DNA from: Clostridium sp. UBA6758
GTDB taxonomy: Bacteria; Bacillota; Clostridia; Clostridiales; Clostridiaceae
Assembly: GCA_002453475.1 (NCBI GenBank)
Contig: DKGY01000083.1
Span: 1-5,064, forward strand
Length of the DNA stretch: 5,064 nucleotides
Direction of reading: 5' to 3'
The position numbers and the translations under genes are program-made. Below the pieces are notes generated by a model. It ran no database searches and had not been told where the DNA came from. It saw nothing but the letters and a program-made list of their open reading frames with translations. Positions 1-5,064 of the stretch are shown here, in pieces (the stretch's first letter is position 1; each line of letters opens with the position of its first letter).

Positions 1-272
1 GTATCTATCACTACCTATTAATTCAGAAACTTGTACATTTCTAGCAACAACATTAATTACTCTATCTATACTTGCTTTATTTCCATCATTATCTGTTACA
101 GCATAAGTTAAAGTATATTTACCTACTTTACTAGTATTTACGCTTCCATTAACAACTATTTTAGAAGTTAAGTTTCCATCCTCTGCATCAGTAGCTGCAA
201 CTCCAGCCTTAGCATCAAAAGAATCTCCAACAGTTACATTCTTAGCTGTAGCTCCTGAAATAACTGGCTTTT
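1..272 (-). repeat. Shared DUF5011-CWB2 junction module, copy in the protease gene
   Basis: This stretch aligns without gaps, at a constant offset of 3622, to bases 3623-3894 in the surface-protein gene, in the same orientation. It encodes protease residues 554-644: the DUF5011/Ig-like domain, the linker VINVVARNVQV and the start of the first CWB2 repeat. By eye about 70 of 91 residues are identical to the other copy. The repeat probably continues past the left edge. It is a duplicated or recombined coding module, not a mobile element. Confidence 0.85.
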
Positions 273-1932
273 GTCCTTTATACTCAACTCCAACTGAAGC
301 AAAACTATTTTTTATTGCTGTAACCTCATTAGAATCTTTTCCAAATAAATCAGTAGCAGCTTGCACAAGACAATATGTTGCTTGTTCAAAATTAGTATCC
401 GCATGCATGTACTCAGTTAAAGCTCTATAATATATCTTTGCAGTCTTTTCCATACCTATATTACTAGCTATATTATATGCTGCTTTATTTGGAATACCTG
501 AATTAATATGAACTCCTCCCCAATCATCATCTTCTGTATCAGGAAGATTAATGTAACCATTCATATGATCTGGTTGATCGTATAGGGTAGGGTCTGCTAA
601 ACTCCTTAAAGCGTCCCCTTGAATATTAGGTGTATAAATATCATCTCCCACAACCCAGTCAGCTGCATCAAAAGTCCAATTTCCTCCTCCTTCAACATTA
701 TACTTATCATAGGTAGCAATGAGGACTCCAAATACATCAGCCATAGATTCATTTAATGCACCTGATTGATTATGGTATGCAAGATTAGCAGTATACTCTA
801 TTACTCCATGAGTCATTTCATGACCAACTACATCTAAATCTCCGCTAAGATATGTAAATTCCTCTCCATCTCCATCTCCATAAACCATTACATCACCAAG
901 CCAAAATGCATTATTATAATTATACTTATAGTGTGTAAAAGAATTAATTTCCATACCCTTATTATCAATACTATTTCTATTGAATAGAATTTTATAAAAA
1001 TTAATTACCCTACCTGCATTATAGTGTGCACTAACAGGAGATTTATGCTCCTCAGTTGTAAATTCCTTAGTACTATTTAAAACTAGTTCCCCATCACCAG
1101 AACCATTATTCATATCGTAGGTATATATAGTACCTTCATTTGTTAAATCTACCATCTGATATTGTTCTCCTGATTGATTCAAATTTAGCTCTCTAGTTTT
1201 CCCAAGTACATCAGTACCAGAACCTTTCACTGGATTATTAAATCTCATCTTACTTTCAGTTTGAATTACTTTTCCAGAAGTTCCTTCAACGAAGACATCG
1301 TAACTTCCTATAGTAGGCTCCATAAAGAAAATATTCACCTTGTAAACTTCATAATTCACATCATCTTTAGTTAGTATTACCTTCTCTGCCTTAGGTTCAT
1401 TTTTTAGAGTTTTATACTGAAACTGACTTTTAGCTATTTTAATAGCATCTTCTGGAGAGATCCCCTTACTACCAAGAGTCGTAATTTCCTTATTTTCTTC
1501 TAAGTTGCCATTAACACTAACTATAACTCCATTTTCATCATAGTGCACATTTATTAAGCTGTTATCAACTTCAGTTCCCTCAATAACTTGTGCAAACTTT
1601 ACAAAAGTATCGCCTATGTCATCTTTTTTCACTTCAACAACCTTTAGCTCCTCTTTTGCACTATCAATTCCAAAGAGATCCTTGTTTTCCTCTAAAAATT
1701 TAGTTGCTGAACTCTCACCTGGGACTTCTTCATCAGAAAGCTTTCCTGATAAAAATACTTGTCCATCATTTTCCTTTAGTTCTAATTCTTCATCACTTAA
1801 CTTTTCAAGTTTTTCAATAGCTTGTACCTTTTTTGCTTCTTTATCTACCTTTACTTCCTCCGCAAATGCAGGAGCTGAAACAGTACAAGTCAATGCTACT
1901 CCTAAAATAAGTGAAATAAGTCTTTTTCCCAT
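1..1932 (-). CDS. Cell-wall-anchored thermolysin-like M4 metalloprotease, C-terminus cut by window edge
   Basis: Secreted zinc endopeptidase precursor of the thermolysin (M4) family; 644 codons are visible and the 3' end is missing. Reading the minus strand gives a Sec signal peptide (residues 1-24, cut likely after AFA), an FTP-type propeptide region (about 93-125), a PepSY-like region (about 158-224), and a mature domain from about 235. The catalytic core is intact: HEMTH at 371-375 supplies two zinc-ligand histidines and the catalytic Glu372. Glu395 in the NES motif is the third ligand, with the same spacing as in thermolysin. Tyr386 and His475 (in GGVHINSG) match thermolysin Tyr157 and His231. 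A DUF5011/Ig-like domain follows (about 554-629), then the LIGSDRY opening of a CWB2 repeat at 638-644. In the family the propeptide acts as chaperone and inhibitor. I infer wall anchoring through further CWB2 repeats beyond the edge. The ATG at 1930-1932 is preceded by a G-rich Shine-Dalgarno; an in-frame TTG at 1957-1959 is an alternative start. Confidence 0.95.
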   Translation of the reverse strand, partial: MGKRLISLILGVALTCTVSAPAFAEEVKVDKEAKKVQAIEKLEKLSDEELELKENDGQVFLSGKLSDEEVPGESSATKFLEENKDLFGIDSAKEELKVVEVKKDDIGDTFVKFAQVIEGTEVDNSLINVHYDENGVIVSVNGNLEENKEITTLGSKGISPEDAIKIAKSQFQYKTLKNEPKAEKVILTKDDVNYEVYKVNIFFMEPTIGSYDVFVEGTSGKVIQTESKMRFNNPVKGSGTDVLGKTRELNLNQSGEQYQMVDLTNEGTIYTYDMNNGSGDGELVLNSTKEFTTEEHKSPVSAHYNAGRVINFYKILFNRNSIDNKGMEINSFTHYKYNYNNAFWLGDVMVYGDGDGEEFTYLSGDLDVVGHEMTHGVIEYTANLAYHNQSGALNESMADVFGVLIATYDKYNVEGGGNWTFDAADWVVGDDIYTPNIQGDALRSLADPTLYDQPDHMNGYINLPDTEDDDWGGVHINSGIPNKAAYNIASNIGMEKTAKIYYRALTEYMHADTNFEQATYCLVQAATDLFGKDSNEVTAIKNSFASVGVEYKGQKPVISGATAKNVTVGDSFDAKAGVAATDAEDGNLTSKIVVNGSVNTSKVGKYTLTYAVTDNDGNKASIDRVINVVARNVQVSELIGSDRY

Positions 1933-1938
1933 AATTAT

Positions 1939-1944
1939 CCCCCC
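1939..1944 (-). promoter_or_regulatory. Ribosome binding site for the ATG start of the M4 protease
   Basis: On the minus strand six G residues (GGGGGG, preceded by CTA) end six bases before the ATG at 1932-1930. They can pair with the anti-Shine-Dalgarno CCUCC with one G-U pair. This supports ATG as the start, which gives a conventional signal peptide beginning MGKR. Confidence 0.6.
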
Positions 1945-1950
1945 TAGTTT

Positions 1951-1973
1951 GTCTAGCAAAAGGTTAGACCTCC
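1951..1973 (-). promoter_or_regulatory. Upstream Shine-Dalgarno with an in-frame TTG and a small inverted repeat
   Basis: On the minus strand a full GGAGGT (1973-1968) lies eight bases before a TTG (1959-1957), which is in frame with the protease and would add nine residues (start MLDKLGGII). The site overlaps two competing short hairpins: GTCTA/TAGAC (1965-1969 with 1951-1955) and AGGT-CTA-ACCT (1961-1971). Either could partly mask the Shine-Dalgarno. Use of this site is unproven. It may be an alternative start or a leftover leader element. Confidence 0.35.
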
Positions 1974-1999
1974 AAAATTATGTCAAACCCACATTTTTT

Positions 2000-2029
2000 A
2001 TATTACCATAAATATTAAAAATATGTAAC
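2000..2029 (-). promoter_or_regulatory. Candidate sigma-A-type promoter of the M4 protease
   Basis: On the minus strand, GTTACA (2029-2024) and TAATAT (2005-2000) are separated by 18 bases; each matches four of six consensus positions. Transcription would start near 1993, giving a leader of about 60 bases. In such AT-rich DNA chance matches are common. A perfect -35 hexamer TTGACA at 1986-1981 has no good -10 at the right distance, so I rank it lower. Confidence 0.3.
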
Positions 2030-2039
2030 TATTTTGCTA

Positions 2040-2071
2040 ATATTTTAGGTCGCTTTTGGTATATTTTAGGT
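2040..2071. repeat. Pair of 11-bp direct repeats with exact 21-bp period
   Basis: ATATTTTAGGT occurs at 2040-2050 and again at 2061-2071, identical over 11 bases and two helical turns apart. A degenerate copy, ATATTTTTAGA, follows at 2080-2090, and the core TTTTAGGT recurs at 2118-2125. Relative to the candidate protease promoter, the two perfect copies lie just upstream of the -35, where activators commonly bind. Binding by a regulator is an inference from position and phasing. Confidence 0.45.
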
Positions 2072-2194
2072 ATTAAAAGATATTTTTAGACTTTCTTTGT
2101 TTTATATAAGTGCATTCTTTTAGGTCATTCCGCATAAAAAAGATTTTATCATTGCTAACTAATAAATAGTAATTTAATTGGTTACTCTATATAT

Positions 2195-2201
2195 GGAGGT
2201 G
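2195..2201 (+). promoter_or_regulatory. Ribosome binding site that fixes the CBS gene start at ATG 2208
   Basis: GGAGGTG at 2195-2201 is a near-perfect Shine-Dalgarno six bases before the ATG at 2208-2210. It excludes the longer reading from a TTG at 2178, which would place the Shine-Dalgarno inside the coding region and add ten residues that are not part of the first CBS domain. Confidence 0.85.
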
Positions 2202-2207
2202 AATTAT

Positions 2208-2636
2208 ATGAAAGTAAAAGAAATCATGTCAAAAGATGTTGCTTGCTTAAACCCACAGGACTCTATTGAAAAAGCTGCTCAACTTATGAAACAATATAAT
2301 GTTGGTTCCATACCAGTATGTAGTAACAATATGGTAAGTGGTATAGTTACAGATCGTGATATTGCTTTAAGAGCTGTAGCCTCAGGTCAAGATTCAGGCC
2401 AAACTACAGTCAGTAATATTATGACTTCAAACCCTACTGTAGGGAACCCAGAAATGGATGTTCATGATGCTGCTGAAATAATGAGCAAAGAGCAAATACG
2501 TAGACTTCCTATCGTAGAAAGCAATAGTCTTGTAGGGATTGTTTCATTAGGAGATATTTCCCTTGAGCCTATTCTTTCTGACAATGCACAAGATGCTCTT
2601 AAGAGCATATCTCAACCAACAAGTAATCAAATGTAA
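2208..2636 (+). CDS. Tandem CBS-domain protein (YhcV-like)
   Basis: Stand-alone cytoplasmic protein of 142 residues made almost wholly of two CBS domains (about 1-56 and 68-121), with no signal peptide, membrane segment or enzyme domain. Each repeat opens with the usual IMS/IMT segment (MKVKEIMSKDV; VSNIMTSNPTV). Each ends with the CBS signature: GIVTDRDI at 45-52 and GIVSLGDI at 110-117. Thr48/Asp51 and Ser113/Asp116 are at the T/S-x-x-D positions that contact ribose and phosphate in nucleotide-binding CBS pairs. Paired CBS domains commonly bind AMP, ATP or related adenosyl ligands as energy sensors. The ligand and partner here cannot be told from sequence. Small two-CBS proteins of this layout, such as Bacillus YhcV, are widespread in Firmicutes. 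The gene stands alone, divergent from the protease and convergent with the surface protein, and is followed by a terminator. The last 20 residues form a polar tail. Confidence 0.93.
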   Translation: MKVKEIMSKDVACLNPQDSIEKAAQLMKQYNVGSIPVCSNNMVSGIVTDRDIALRAVASGQDSGQTTVSNIMTSNPTVGNPEMDVHDAAEIMSKEQIRRLPIVESNSLVGIVSLGDISLEPILSDNAQDALKSISQPTSNQM

Positions 2637-2652
2637 ATTGTATTTTTAAAAT

Positions 2653-2698
2653 AAAAAGTTCAGCAATATGCATGTTAATTGCATCTGCTGAACTTTTT
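2653..2698. terminator. Symmetric terminator shared by the convergent CBS and surface-protein genes
   Basis: A 13-bp perfect inverted repeat, AAAAAGTTCAGCA (2653-2665) and TGCTGAACTTTTT (2686-2698), encloses a loop with a second 5-bp stem, ATGCA/TGCAT (2668-2672 with 2680-2684). The stem carries an A tract on one side and a T tract on the other. It can therefore act as an intrinsic terminator in both directions: 16 bases after the CBS stop codon and about 50 bases after the surface-protein stop codon. Confidence 0.88.
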
Positions 2699-2746
2699 AC
2701 ATTTGGGTCATATCTAGCTATTCTCTGAGTCCTTTAACCTCTTCTA

Positions 2747-4696
2747 TTATTGAATACAACTTTTTAAAGAATTTACTGCTTTATCTGGAATTCCCCCACC
2801 TGTTCTTACTATTATATCTCCATACTTTTTGCTTAGCACTGAAGTTTGTTCTGTAGTTAAATCATCACCAGCTAAAACTACTGGAGAACCATTAATAGCC
2901 GCTACTGGTCCCGCTGCTAGCGCATCTATTAATTGTAATCCCTTAGCTATATAAGTTTTATTTATAACATCTCCATAAAACTTCTCTATAACCATAGCAT
3001 TAGTTGCATATCTATCCCTGCCACCTAATCTATTGTTTGTTATATTTGCTGAGGTAATTTTATTAACTTTATTTAACACATTATCAGAAATAACTGTGGT
3101 ACCACCTATTATATAGGCATTTTCTAAAGATTGAAATTGTAACCAATTGTAAACTTTAGTTGGAACTACGTCTCTTTCTACTAGAATGATTGCCATTTTA
3201 TCTCTTCCTGCCACAGATGCAATGGATAAGGCATCTGCTTGTCCAAGTCCATTACTTATAACTACGTTATTTACAACGTAGCAATTTTTATCTATATACT
3301 TAGCAATCTCTAAAGATGTATCATATCTGTCTGATCCACCAATTCTTTCTATATTTGTTATACCTAGTGCTTTTAATTGTTGTATTACGTTATCATTAAC
3401 TACAGTAGTTCCTCCTATAATGATAGCATTCTTAGCACTTAATCTCTTAATTTCACCTTTAGTTTCCTCTGGAAGGGTATTTGCTTCAGTTAACAGTAAT
3501 GGTGCATTTTTATAACTAGCTAATGGTGTAGCTGCTAGTCCATCTGCTAAAGCTCCTCCATTTGCTATCATTATAGTATTAGCTGTGTTAAATTGGCTTT
3601 TACTTAGTTTAACAGCTGTATCATATCTATCACTACCTATTAATGAATCAACTTGTACATTTCTAGCAACCACATTAATAACTCTATCTATACTTACCTT
3701 ATTTCCGTCATTATCTGTTACTGTATATGATAGAGTATATTTACCTACTTTCTTTGTATCCACTGTTCCACTAACGATTATTTTTGAAGTTATATTTCCA
3801 TCCTCAAGATCAGTAGCTGTAACTCCAGTCTTAACATCGAAGGAATCTCCAACCTTTATATTTATATCTGCTGCTCCAGATATAACTGGCTTTTCATTAG
3901 TTTTTTCAACTACTGTTACCATTCTTTCTTTTGTTACTGTATTTTCATCACTATCTGTAACTTTATAGATTACCTTGTAATTCCCTATTGTTGATGTATC
4001 CACTGTTCCACTAACAATTATTTTTGAAGTTAAATCTCCATCTTCTTTATCATTAGCAGTCACACTATCTAAAGCATTAAATGAATCACCCACTCTTAAT
4101 TTTACATTCTCTGCTGTTATTACCGGAAGAGTATTAGTAGATGGAGTAATTCCATTATTACTTATCGTATCTCCATCTTTAGTAAATTTCACTAAAACAC
4201 TTTCAGATTTATTTCCTTTAGGATCTACAGCATATAATTCAACTGTAATATCAGCACTCTGTGTTTCTATATTAAACGCAAATGATTGATTTGAATTTAT
4301 TAATTGTTCGGCAGTTCCACTTGGTATAACTGCATGTACAGTATTTCCTGTTCTTGCTTGTCCAGATATAGTTATATTACCCTTATAATCATCACCAGTA
4401 GATATTGAACTTTTTGATATATTATTTACAAAAGGTTTTTCCACTGCCTTAACTTCAGCTAAATAATTGTCGATAGCTCTATTATCCTTTATAGTATATT
4501 CCTCAATTGTACTATATTCATTATTTTCGTTTACACTTTCATTTTTAGTGATAGGTCTAATACTATTATTACTATCTACTATCTCTACATTATTTCTATT
4601 AATATACTCCTCTGCTGCATAAGCTGTAATATTTCCTAACATAGTTATAGTTAATACTCCAGATAATATGCAAGCACTTACCTTTTTCTTATTCAT
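2747..4696 (-). CDS. Secreted surface protein with Ig-like, two DUF5011 and three CWB2 cell-wall-binding repeats
   Basis: Complete 649-residue exported protein without a recognisable catalytic domain. Order: Sec signal peptide (1-27, likely cut after AYA); a low-complexity Asn/Glu-rich stretch (about 28-85); a bacterial Ig-like domain (about 104-172, with ITISGQA and a strand pattern ending ESVLVKF); DUF5011/Ig-like domains at about 190-263 and 269-343; then three CWB2 repeats. The CWB2 repeats open with LIGSDRYDT (352-360), RIGGSDRYDT (451-460) and RLGGRDRYAT (556-565). Repeats 1 and 2 contain IIGGTTV; repeat 3 has the variant RTGGGIPD. Three CWB2 modules are the usual complement for non-covalent attachment to an anionic wall polymer, as in C. 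difficile Cwp proteins. The Ig-like part probably forms a spacer or adhesive stalk; that role is inferred. The ATG is supported by GGAGGG at 4706-4701, four bases upstream. There is no LPXTG motif. CWB2 proteins are often labelled amidases in databases, but nothing here supports that activity. Confidence 0.94.
   Translation of the reverse strand: MNKKKVSACILSGVLTITMLGNITAYAAEEYINRNNVEIVDSNNSIRPITKNESVNENNEYSTIEEYTIKDNRAIDNYLAEVKAVEKPFVNNISKSSISTGDDYKGNITISGQARTGNTVHAVIPSGTAEQLINSNQSFAFNIETQSADITVELYAVDPKGNKSESVLVKFTKDGDTISNNGITPSTNTLPVITAENVKLRVGDSFNALDSVTANDKEDGDLTSKIIVSGTVDTSTIGNYKVIYKVTDSDENTVTKERMVTVVEKTNEKPVISGAADINIKVGDSFDVKTGVTATDLEDGNITSKIIVSGTVDTKKVGKYTLSYTVTDNDGNKVSIDRVINVVARNVQVDSLIGSDRYDTAVKLSKSQFNTANTIMIANGGALADGLAATPLASYKNAPLLLTEANTLPEETKGEIKRLSAKNAIIIGGTTVVNDNVIQQLKALGITNIERIGGSDRYDTSLEIAKYIDKNCYVVNNVVISNGLGQADALSIASVAGRDKMAIILVERDVVPTKVYNWLQFQSLENAYIIGGTTVISDNVLNKVNKITSANITNNRLGGRDRYATNAMVIEKFYGDVINKTYIAKGLQLIDALAAGPVAAINGSPVVLAGDDLTTEQTSVLSKKYGDIIVRTGGGIPDKAVNSLKSCIQ
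3623..3894 (-). repeat. Shared DUF5011-CWB2 junction module, copy in the surface-protein gene
   Basis: Partner of bases 1-272, same orientation and ungapped. It encodes surface-protein residues 268-358 (second DUF5011 domain, the linker VINVVARNVQV and the start of CWB2 repeat 1). It resembles the protease copy more than it resembles the first DUF5011 domain of its own protein, where I count about 39 of 74 identical residues. Confidence 0.85.
3755..3792 (-). repeat. 38-bp intragenic direct repeat, copy in DUF5011 domain 2
   Basis: This stretch matches bases 3995-4032 in DUF5011 domain 1 of the same gene at 37 of 38 positions; the only difference is 3776 versus 4016. It encodes the core of KIIVSGTVDT. 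The aligned stretch of the protease gene (133-170) matches only about 29 of 38. Confidence 0.85.
3995..4032 (-). repeat. 38-bp intragenic direct repeat, copy in DUF5011 domain 1
   Basis: Partner of 3755-3792, 240 bases away in the same orientation. The DNA outside this patch diverges much more between the two domains, so the patch looks recently homogenised. Confidence 0.85.
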
Positions 4697-4700
4697 AAAA

Positions 4701-4706
4701 CCCTCC
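4701..4706 (-). promoter_or_regulatory. Ribosome binding site of the surface-protein gene
   Basis: The minus strand reads AGGAGGG followed by TTTT and the ATG at 4696-4694. The pairing is strong. The spacing is slightly short but acceptable, and it fixes the start at the residue preceding the NKKK n-region of the signal peptide. Confidence 0.8.
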
Positions 4707-4713
4707 TATTTAA

Positions 4714-4724
4714 TTGCACTGCAA
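4714..4724. repeat. 11-bp palindrome TTGCA-C-TGCAA upstream of the surface-protein gene
   Basis: Perfect 5-bp arms with a one-base centre, lying between the ribosome binding site and the larger palindrome at 4735-4749. It is either part of a paired operator or chance symmetry. The short arms make it weak evidence on its own. Confidence 0.35.
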
Positions 4725-4734
4725 ATTTTTAATT

Positions 4735-4749
4735 ATGTGTTCAACACAT
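4735..4749. promoter_or_regulatory. 15-bp perfect palindrome, candidate operator of the surface-protein gene
   Basis: ATGTGTT-C-AACACAT has 7-bp perfect arms around a single central base, so it cannot form a good hairpin but suits a dimeric repressor or activator. It lies 39-53 bases upstream of the ATG. On the minus strand it fills the stretch directly after a TTGAAA (-35-like) sequence and ends in CATAAT. A bound protein would therefore overlap any nearby promoter. The regulator is unknown. Confidence 0.45.
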
Positions 4750-4948
4750 TTTTCAATACATATACATATTAACATATAATTATATTTATATCTATATTTT
4801 TCTAAAAATTACAGTATCATTCCACCTTAATTAACCATATTTTTTATTTAGTATTAGTAATTATTTTATACATATTATTATTGAATTAAAAAATCTCCAA
4901 TACTATTTTATTAGAACTATTATTTTAACAATCTTTTAATCTAAAATA

Positions 4949-4972
4949 AAAAACAGCCTTTCAGCTGTTTTT
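4949..4972. terminator. Symmetric intrinsic terminator hairpin with no gene of its own in the window
   Basis: AAAAACAGC (4949-4957) and GCTGTTTTT (4964-4972) form a perfect 9-bp stem around a 6-base loop. The minus-strand reading continues with a longer T-rich tail, so it best terminates a minus-strand transcript entering from the right of the window. That would insulate the surface-protein promoter from its upstream neighbour. Confidence 0.75.
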
Positions 4973-5064
4973 AACCCATTTACCTCTTTATGTAATATAA
5001 GTAAGTATAATCCGTACAAGTTCACTAGCACCACTATATAACTATTAAACTTTATACATATTTA

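Larger units (their letters stand above)
1933..2207. other. Divergent intergenic region between the M4 protease and the CBS-domain gene
   Basis: About 275 bases separate two divergently transcribed genes. The protease side holds two Shine-Dalgarno-like sites, a weak promoter candidate and phased repeats, listed separately. For the CBS gene, the best promoter I can offer is TTGCTA (2152-2157) with TTTAAT (2173-2178). Its spacer is only 15 bases, so it is weak. No RNA gene, riboswitch or terminator is evident. Confidence 0.6.
4697..5064. other. AT-rich non-coding region upstream of the surface-protein gene
   Basis: No convincing gene is present in these 368 bases. The part near the surface-protein start holds the ribosome binding site and two palindromes; the middle (about 4760-4940) is almost pure A/T with no clear motif; a terminator sits at 4949-4972. 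The last 90 bases show no signal I can support. They are probably the 3' flank of a minus-strand gene beyond the edge. I could not pick a convincing sigma-A promoter because the A/T content gives many weak matches. Confidence 0.55.

Noticed and set aside
1981..1986. Perfect TTGACA -35 hexamer on the minus strand upstream of the protease
   Set aside because: No TATAAT-like -10 is found 16-18 bases downstream; that position reads CCTTTT or similar beside a Shine-Dalgarno sequence.
1616..2011. 131-residue plus-strand open frame, very rich in Ser and Phe
   Set aside because: It is antisense to the protease signal and propeptide region. Its Ser/Phe bias is what reversed Glu/Lys-rich clostridial codons produce, and it has no ribosome binding site.
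2178..2207. Ten-residue upstream extension of the CBS protein from a TTG
   Set aside because: A strong GGAGGTG lies inside the extension at the right distance from ATG 2208, and the first CBS domain begins at that ATG.
2705..2755. Possible frameshifted C-terminal tail after the surface-protein stop (minus strand, reading IIEEVKGLRE)
   Set aside because: It is only about a dozen residues in another frame, and the third CWB2 repeat already ends at its usual length before the stop. There is too little evidence for a frameshift.
3585..3968. 127-residue plus-strand open frame
   Set aside because: It is antisense to the DUF5011 and CWB2 region of the surface protein, with no Shine-Dalgarno and no recognisable domain; the composition is that of a shadow.
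4670..4681. Lipobox-like VSAC at residues 6-9 of the surface protein
   Set aside because: The cysteine lies before the hydrophobic core, so lipoprotein processing there is implausible; a normal signal peptidase site (AYA) occurs at residues 25-27.
4936..5061. Minus-strand open frame of 41 codons at the right edge
   Set aside because: It has no ATG or Shine-Dalgarno and reads straight through the terminator stem. In AT-rich DNA an open frame of this length is expected by chance, unless it is the tail of a gene extending beyond the edge; an in-frame TAA at 5062-5064 argues against that.
1..5064. CRISPR array, transposon ends, tRNA or rRNA
   Set aside because: Repeats found are coding-domain repeats or short regulatory motifs. 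No regularly spaced array, transposase, terminal inverted repeat pair or cloverleaf-like segment was recognised on either strand.

Overview
The window looks like chromosomal DNA of a low-GC Gram-positive anaerobe, most likely Clostridium in the broad sense. Three things point that way: very AT-rich sequence with A/T-ending codons, strong GGAGG-type ribosome binding sites, and two secreted proteins carrying cell-wall-binding repeat 2 (CWB2, PF04122), a module typical of clostridial surface proteins. I cannot fix the species from the sequence alone.

Layout, left to right. (1) Bases 1-1932, minus strand: a thermolysin-type (M4) metalloprotease preproprotein with an intact active site. It is followed by a DUF5011/Ig-like domain and the first residues of a CWB2 repeat; the C-terminus lies outside the window. 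(2) Bases 1933-2207: divergent intergenic region with two 11-bp direct repeats exactly 21 bp apart, a candidate protease promoter and two possible protease start sites. (3) Bases 2208-2636, plus strand: a small cytoplasmic protein made of two CBS domains. (4) Bases 2637-2746: convergent gap holding a strong symmetric terminator hairpin. (5) Bases 2747-4696, minus strand: a complete secreted surface protein with a signal peptide, Ig-like domain, two DUF5011 domains and three CWB2 repeats, and no recognisable enzyme domain. (6) Bases 4697-5064: AT-rich non-coding DNA with two palindromes just upstream of the surface gene and a second symmetric terminator.

How the pieces relate. The protease and the surface protein share the same DUF5011-to-CWB2 junction. 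Bases 1-272 and 3623-3894 align without a gap, and about 70 of 91 encoded residues are identical by eye. Both are therefore probably exported and held on the same cell-wall polymer: one as an anchored protease, the other as a structural, adhesive or S-layer-like protein. The CBS protein between them is intracellular and has no evident functional link. No mobile element, RNA gene or CRISPR array was seen. The most useful leads are the mosaic, shared wall-anchoring module and the regulatory-looking repeats and palindromes in the two non-coding regions. I do not see evidence for a wholly new system.
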